Positions 57,682 through 64,000 of a stretch of 64,000 nt of DNA are shown here, piece after piece; the first letter of the stretch is position 1; the number at the start of each line of letters is the position of its first letter. A program made the translations under genes and the position numbers. The notes under the pieces are model-generated. The model ran no database searches, was not told where the DNA came from, and saw only the letters and a list, made by a program, of their open reading frames with translations. This stretch comes from Buxus sempervirens (taxonomy: Eukaryota; Streptophyta; Magnoliopsida; Buxales; Buxaceae), in NCBI GenBank assembly GCA_947561395.2, contig OX387184.1, positions 41,158,766 to 41,222,765 of the forward strand, read 5' to 3'.

Positions 57682-57993
57682 TGTTAGGAATCCGATCTGA
57701 TTCCTAGAGATTATGAGAAACAAAGAAAACGACAGAAAGAATCAAACAAGAAGAAGACAGAGATTTTACGCGATTCACCCCAGAATAGGGCTACGTCCAC
57801 GACCGCTGGTTCTATTTCACTATCTTTTCTGAAGAGTAGAAGCTTACAAGGATAAAATAATATAAAGGGAAATATAACCCTAATACAATGGAAATGCCCA
57901 AAATACTTTCAAATAAAATAAGGCTCCACACAACTCGACTCGCGATGGCTGTAGCTGGGTGTCCAGTATGATCAGGCTCCACACAACTCAACA
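57682..57993 (+). mobile_element. Small solo LTR (TSD ATATT)
   Basis: This 312-bp segment starts TGTTAGGAATCC and ends CAACTCAACA, flanked by perfect ATATT (57677-57681 and 57994-57998). TGTTAGGAATCC starts and a TTCACCCCAGAATAGGG-like interior are common in Ty1/copia LTRs; the superfamily is an inference. Orientation is taken from the TGTTAGG start only. Confidence 0.75.
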
Positions 57994-57998
57994 ATATT

Positions 57999-59389
57999 TT
58001 CACCGGCGGTAACGCATCCCCGCTGGTAATCACCAACGGTAATTCCTATGAACTTTTAACAGCGGTAGCACGTACCGCCGGTCAAATAAAATAAGTTCAC
58101 TGGCAGTAGTTTCCGCCGGTGAAATCTAGTACTTACTAGGGGTGCAACTCGGTTCGGTTTGGTCCGGGTTGAGGTCAATCCAAGACCAAACCGAAATTAC
58201 ATGTAACCAACCCAAAACCGAACCGAACCGAATTGTAACCCGAAAATATAAAACCGAAACCAAACCAAAAATAAATTAAAAAACCCAAACCCAAACCAAA
58301 CCGAACCGAATTTCATGAGGTCAATTCGGTTTGGTTTAATTAAGGTTAAACCGACAAATCCCCTCCCCTTCTCTCTCTCCACGTAAGAAAACCTAAAATA
58401 ATTAAGATCATGACAAAACCCTGAATTACAGTCCCCATATCCAACCCTGAATAAAGGATTTTGACAAAAGCAGGAAATTGCAAATAGAACAGCCCAATCT
58501 GATGTAAGACCCTAAGTTTTTATCCCAACCAAGAAAACTGAAAACGGCCGAAGATCGAAATTTGGCGAAGAGATAAAAACAAATCCTTTGAGAAACACCA
58601 GATTTGTCCAGGTTATTCTCAAATCAGATAAATCTATCAAGAAGCAACAGAAGGGGCAATGAAAGAGAAATCAAATCAAAACCCAACAAAGCGCAAGATC
58701 ACAGTTTATTTTTGATCAAAACAGTCAATACAACAATGGAAACAGGGAATCGCTACACATTCATCGAGAAATATGAAGCTAAAAACACAGTCACTCAGAT
58801 GACAAAAGGGAGACGATACTTAGCTCATCGATCTCCTTCGAAACTGAAAGGATGAAAACAAGGAAGATGCCCAAGAAACCAAAACTATCTAAAAGGGAAT
58901 GTAAGCGAGAATGTAGATTCAGGCAACAACAAGAGTTGCAGCCGTGGTGGCTGCGATGCGCCTGGGGGAGCAATTGGCCCGTAGAAAATGGGATGGCGAG
59001 GATTATGCAGAGATTCGGAAGGCGTCGCTTTTAGACATCAAAACTCTTCCGCTCTCATCCACTCCTTGCAGCTCTTGCACAGTCGATGCAAACCCTAGAA
59101 ACCAATCAACGTCCATTCCTCTGTGACAGCTCTGAGAAAGATGAGAAACCAGGAAGGCAACTTTCAAGAAGAGAAACACACGATTTCGATGGACAAGATT
59201 GAATAAGTAGAAGAATGGTGATGGCTGTCAGAACTCTGCAATCGTTGTGCCTAATGGCGTTGAGCATGTCTTAGGGTTTGGGAAAGGGGGATTAGGAATT
59301 TGGGAGCATTTTGGTCGAGGGTTTTGGTTGTAATATCTTAAATGTTTAAAGGTAAACTTAGATATGTATAATGTATATTAAATATTTTT
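57999..59389. other. Intergenic DNA between the solo LTR and the MULE
   Basis: TTTCACCGGCGGTAA (about 57998) and its inverse TTTCCGCCGGTGAAAT (about 58108), with CCGCCGGT repeats between, look like the end of another CACTA-type element. At 58138-58330, CTAGGGGTGCAACTCGGTTCG and AACCGAACCGAA repeats resemble a hAT-type end. At 58900-59130 both strands have short open frames with coding-like composition but no recognised domain. Confidence 0.4.
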
Positions 59390-59589
59390 GGGAAATTTAC
59401 ACTAACACCCCCTGAGGTTTGGGAAAGTGTCACGGACACCCCCTGTGGTTCAGAAGCGATCACTTACTACCCCCGTAGTTTGGAAAAGCGTCTGTTACAC
59501 CCCCTGCCGTTACTTTGGTCACAAACGGCGTTGGATATTTTGTTCTAATGGCGAAAATACCCCTCGTTTAAAACGCTCTTCTCTCCGTT

Positions 59590-62400
59590 ATCTCTCTCCA
59601 CGATCTCCCTTCGCCCTAAATCTCCCTTCGTCCTCCTTTCTCCAAGAACAGAAGAAGCCCTAACCTAAGACGAAGAAAGAATGCATTGTAAATGCCCTAA
59701 TCGCTTCACCCTTCTTCTCCTTCGCATCCCCTTCACGAAGCCTCCCTCTCTCTCTATCTAGTTCACTCCAGAAATCTCCTTCCTCCGTTCTCTTCTCCAC
59801 AGTCTTCCTCTCTCTGCGCAACTTCGAATCAAGGAGCTTCTATATTCTTCATCTCGACTGGCAGCTAAAAGCTTCGTTCCTACGCAACTTCGAATCAGGT
59901 ATTTCTTGATCTTGTTTATCCGAGTATTTCGTCCGATCTGAGAGCTCATCTCGACTAGATTTCGTTTTTTGAATTTGATTTCTAGGACTTTCTGTTTTGT
60001 TTTCTTAGCTTGAATTTGAATGTGATCTTTGTTATGAAGAGTGATTTAGGAGCATCAGTAATGTGACCTCTTCGTTCTCCTTCCAAATCTCGACTAGGTT
60101 TCAGTAATGTCAACTAGATTTTGTGCGTGTGGTTCCAAGCTCCCAGCATGCATGATGGGTCTTCTTTAAGAGTAGTAAATTAAGTTTCCTTCTCATCATC
60201 ATCATCGTGATGATGATGGAAAGGGTGGAGCCAGGAGTGTTTCTTTTTGTGAGGTTCTTCATCAAGGCCACCACCCTCACCCTCATGAACATGATACTGA
60301 TTATTGTCGACCCTGATGAAAACCTAGGAGAAATCCTAAACCTTAAAAGCGAATGATTTCAGCAAAGAAAGATATAAGCTCCAAGAAATAAACGCAAATG
60401 GTTTCGGAAAAGAAAGATACGGTGCCAACAGCTTCCCTCTGACGGCTTCCAATCACTACAACAACTATAAAATTGATGCCTTTTCCCAATTAACTAAACT
60501 TGGAAAAAAAAAAGCCTACTAATCCAGTAAAAGCTCTGTAATTAGAGGGAAAGTCTCCTCTTGTTCCTATCCAGTAAACCCCACTTCATATACGTGATTA
60601 AATGTTTGTTGTAAAAAATCCCTGTAATGAGAGGCTGTCAGGCTGTGCGTTTAACCCAAGTACCTTTAAAAGAAAAAAAAATCCCTGTGATGTAGGGCTA
60701 CTAGGTAGGCACCCTCACTTGTATTGGCAGGCAACTCTTTGTTACAGGGCTGCAAGAAATTTTGGTAGTAAGCAATTTGGATTCTTCACTTACAAGGTTT
60801 AAAAACATACAAACATTTGCCACATGAAGTGAGTTCTAGTCAATCAATCTTTTCACTTATGTTTGCTATATTATATTGCCTCTTGCTCCTGTCCATTCTT
60901 TTTTAATATTTAGTTTGTTGTTTCCTTGGGTTGAGAGATGAATATGCTGATTATTAAATACATGTTTTCAAGATGATCCCTTTTCTATGATAGAAAAAAC
61001 TAACCCCAACTGAGAGCACACAAAAGACCCATTAATGACAAAATCTGTGACCCCCCCCCCCCCCCCCCCCCCAACTTTCTCAAGAAGGTTGTGGAGGTAG
61101 AAGACAATGTGGATAGCAGCAGCCTCAACAACCACATATTTCAGCTATGTCAATATCTCCTTCCCCTACCATTTAATGAACCCACCCTGCATACATGGAA
61201 GCAAATACATGGGTCCTCATTGGTTGAAATTGTAGGATCCACCAAATACATGCAAGCATTCCATAGCCTTATTGAGTGGCTTGAAGCCACATTCAATCCA
61301 ATACAGACTCCTATCTTTTTCCCCCACTTTGTCTCAAGTTTAGATGGTTAGGAGATAACACCCATCCATTCTCAGCCCTGCTTATCAAAATCTCTCATAC
61401 AATAAGTAAAGGAAGATAGAATGCAACTTTTGAGCAGGTATAGAACAGAACATGTGCTCATTTGCAAAGTATACAAGCTTGCCAAATTTGCATTCACAAT
61501 GGACCAGCAACTCAAGCATGTCAATTATAAATCTTAATGTTAACAATACTACCAAAATTAGTACATAATTATTGAGGACAAATCAAACACAGAAGTAATT
61601 AACCTTGAAAGCATTACAAAATACAAAGTAGTTTTGAGCTGGAAGAAATTTCACAAGCATTCATCAACCCCAAGTATACTTTGTTCATGACTCATTGGAC
61701 CATTAGCTGCTTCATTGAGGAATGTGAAAGGTAAAAGAAAAATTCGATGACTGTTGATTTGGTTCTGAACCCTTTAATTATAGCGGCAACTGATGATATT
61801 TTAATCTTAAGCATATTGTTATGATTAATTTAGGAATGATGGTGGCTAAGGGCCATGAGTGTCTTCATGTTTGATACAATATCATAGGCTTGACTTCATG
61901 ATCTGTGACTTCATGTCAGCATAAGTAGGCATAATGTTAGGGATTATCTGCAAAACTTAGGAACCAAATAGGTGAGAACCCAACCCTGTACCCCAACATG
62001 GCAGCATAAGACAGGTTCACTTTTGTGTGTGATAACTGAAATATTGCGTAATTGTGAATGCATGCAGGTCTTTTAATTTAAATTATAGTTTTGTTTAACA
62101 TGAAAAGATAGAATTAATCTTGTAACATGGAGAGTTATTTGACTATTGGCCCTCAGTAGATTATTGAACACTTGAATGATAGATGAATTTCACTAAGGTG
62201 GACAAGATGAGGTGTAGGGAAAATCTTGTTAATCACAGAAAACATGGCAAGCCTTATAAGTGTAGTGCCTCAATTTTCAAAGTTTATTGCTATTAGTCCT
62301 TATTTGTCCGGACTTTTGTTGTTGTCTGTCATGTGATCCGGTGTGATCTGTAGCTAATTTCATCTTGTTCAATTTGTTAGGCGTAGTTTCTTCTGAACAA
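59590..62400. other. MULE leader region without a recognised gene
   Basis: CT-rich 5'-UTR-like DNA (59575-59850) is followed by AT-rich DNA. A CATCATCATCATCGTGATGA palindromic GAT repeat lies at about 60196-60222, and a run of 22 C residues at 61051-61072. A plus frame at 61091-61351 (86 codons) has coding-like composition but no recognised domain. Confidence 0.45.
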
Positions 62401-62404
62401 GATC

Positions 62405-63863
62405 CATACACTTAAAGTTCATCACTCAAGAGGCGTTGATAACATTGATAATGTGGATGAGGACAGATATAGTTATCTTGATTTGGCGGATGATGCCATA
62501 AATGTAGCTAAGGTTGATGTTGGTAATGCTTTCACCATCAAGTATCGTGCTCCTGGTTCACAAGATTTGCACGTTATTGATGGTGATACAATATTAATGA
62601 AGGTGTTTGAGCTCTATAGCAATGTAAATGAGATCAACTTGGTCGTGGAGGAAGAGCCTGCAGTTCTAATATCCCAATGTACGCAAGAGGAAGCGGCTAC
62701 TTCAGGTGGAAGAAGAAGTGAGGAGCAAGAATCAATAGATGATGAAGATTGGGTAGAGGAGGAGGTTATAATAAGATGAAGATGGAGATGAAGATGAAGA
62801 TGAAGATGAAGATGAAGATGAGTTAAGTAATGAGGGAGAAGAAGAAGGTGAGGAAGTGTTGAATGACACACGTGTACCACGAGAACATGATGAAGTAGGT
62901 TTTGAATATGAAGAAGATAATGGAAACCAACTCTCTGATTATGAATCCGATCCGAACTACCGAAGTTTAGCTGATTCAGATGAAGAACATGTTGGGGATG
63001 GGAGTTTTGAATTTGATATGGAACATGGTATGGAGGAGCCTAAACTTGAGAAAGGTATGCTATTTCCTAGCATCAATGATTTCAGAAAAGCCCTAATTGA
63101 GTTTGCGATTAGAGAAGGATTCAACATAAAGAGAATGAAGAATGAGCGAACTCGGGTCACAGTTGGGTGTGCTAATGCGGATTGTAGGTGGAGACTACAT
63201 GCATCACTGAGACCTGATGGGATGACTTTCATGATCAAGACAATTCAGCCAGAACATAATTGTACTCGTGTACACAAGAATATTGAAGCAAACTCTAGAT
63301 GGATATCGGATAAGAATATTCCACAACTTCGTGCAAATCCAAAGTTGCCTATTTCATCTATTAGAGAGATCGTCCATTCTCAGTACGGTATTGAGCCCAG
63401 TAATATGCAGTTAAGGAGGGCTAGGAGGAAGGCAATTGAAGACGTAGAGGGAACGCATGGACAGGCGTATGGGATGCTATGAAGATATTCTGAAGTTGTT
63501 AGAGCTACCAACCCAGGGAGTTTGGTAAAGATTGAGTCAGAGAGGTTGGGTCCCTCTGTAACTCCCAGGTTCAAGAGATACTTCATTAGCTTTAATGCAA
63601 TGAAGATTGGATTCATTCAAGGATGTCGACCATTTATTGGACTTGATGGTTGTCACTTGAAGGGTCCATTTGGAGGAGTATTGTTAGCTGCAATAGCATT
63701 AGATGGGAATGGTAGTTTGTTTCCTTTGGCTGTTGCAGTGGTTGAAGCAGAAACACAGTATAGTTGGTCCTTTTTCTTACAGCACTTATACATGATTCTT
63801 GGGAGTGTGGATCAACCATGGACTTTCATGTCAGGCAGACAGAAGGTATTTATTAATTTTTAA
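62405..63863 (+). pseudogene. MuDR-like transposase, N-terminal half, frameshift and stop
   Basis: The first block (to 62779; NKIHTLKVHHSRG.., SYLDLADD, AFTIKYRAPGSQ) resembles the N-terminal PB1-like region of plant MULE transposases. It is followed by an acidic linker. A frameshift at a GATGAA microsatellite (about 62765-62822) moves the reading to the next frame. The MuDR DNA-binding domain follows (62856-63482), with FPSINDFRKALIEFAIREGF, VGCANADCRWRLHAS and IKTIQPEHNCT. A TGA at 63480-63482 separates it from the transposase core in the same frame (TNPGSLVKIESERLG, GCRPFIGLDGCHLKGPFGGV with the first catalytic Asp, FPLAVAVVEAETQYSWSFF). AG|GTATTT at about 63847 looks like a splice donor. 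The rest lies beyond the window. Confidence 0.88.
62770..62822 (+). repeat. GATGAA microsatellite in the MULE transposase
   Basis: About eight GAT(G/A)(A/G)A units encode an Asp-Glu run in the transposase frame. The frame change occurs at its left edge. Confidence 0.9.
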
Positions 63864-64000
63864 CTTTTAAGTAATTAATTTGCTAGATTAGACACAAGGT
63901 ATTTAATTTGTTAGATTAGACAGAAGGTATTTATTATCTTTGTTTAACTTTTATGTAATAGATTATACTATAATTTGTAACTTTATTTTATTTTACACTT

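Larger units (their letters stand above)
59390..64000 (+). mobile_element. Mutator-like element (MULE), 5' part; right end outside the window
   Basis: The segment from 59390 (GGGAAATTTACACTAACACC) through about 59580 is made of CACCCCCTG(A/T)GGTTTGG-type repeats. This is a common terminal inverted repeat type of plant MULEs. A transposase gene on the plus strand begins near 62400 and runs off the window. The matching inverted terminus is not in the window, so the boundary and 9-bp duplication cannot be confirmed. Confidence 0.7.

Noticed and set aside
61051-61072. Run of 22 C residues
   Set aside because: A homopolymer tract prone to sequencing error; no function is inferred.
62614-62880. 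Minus-strand frame rich in His-Leu repeats
   Set aside because: It is the reverse reading of the GATGAA microsatellite in the MULE transposase.

Overview
The window is plant nuclear DNA, almost certainly from a TE-rich angiosperm. The evidence is a Tat-type Ty3/gypsy element with two RNase H domains, a CACTA (En/Spm) transposon, a MULE, a Helitron, a Cassandra TRIM carrying 5S rRNA-like sequence, and many long solo-LTR-like insertions. The intergenic DNA is AT-rich and introns have GT..AG borders. I see no intact ordinary host gene, rRNA, tRNA or CRISPR array. All recognisable coding sequence belongs to mobile elements or to host-gene fragments inside them. The species cannot be named from the sequence.

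Layout. 1-339 is an antisense Ty3/gypsy integrase fragment cut by long LTR A (340 to about 5870), which is itself split by long LTR D (1996-5086, TSD TGAAA). 5871-7875 is a mosaic ending in another long-LTR terminus. 7876-13404 is a Cassandra TRIM whose left LTR is split by an internally deleted LTR element (7950-12870, TSD CATTG), which in turn holds solo LTR F (8200-10601, TSD ACAGC). 13405-17190 is unannotated DNA with a hAT-like inverted-repeat element. 17191-26877 is a complete Tat-type retrotransposon on the minus strand (TSD TTCTG, two 1103-bp LTRs). Its gag is open, its pol is broken, and it carries an antisense ORF.

27350-57563 is a nested stack. Long LTR B (27350-35783, TSD ATGTC) holds solo LTR C, an LTR-like insertion J and a Helitron with leucoanthocyanidin-reductase-like exons. 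LTR G (about 36046-54451) holds long LTR E (37552-53216, TSD TGTTG), which holds a CACTA transposon (about 39719-51465). That transposon has a near-complete transposase gene, an open TnpA-like gene and a captured KxDL exon. LTR H (54517-57563, TSD GCGGT) follows. 57682-57993 is a small solo LTR, and a MULE starts at 59390 and runs off the window end.

The most unusual signal is structural. The long LTRs (A/B, C, D, E and the 7875 terminus) carry, 500-1150 bp from their 3' ends, hairpins whose stems vary with compensation while the loop stays constant within an element. A second LTR family (F, G, H) carries palindromes just upstream of the LTR TATA box and again downstream, with a different palindrome sequence in each member. 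I know of no described function for either.
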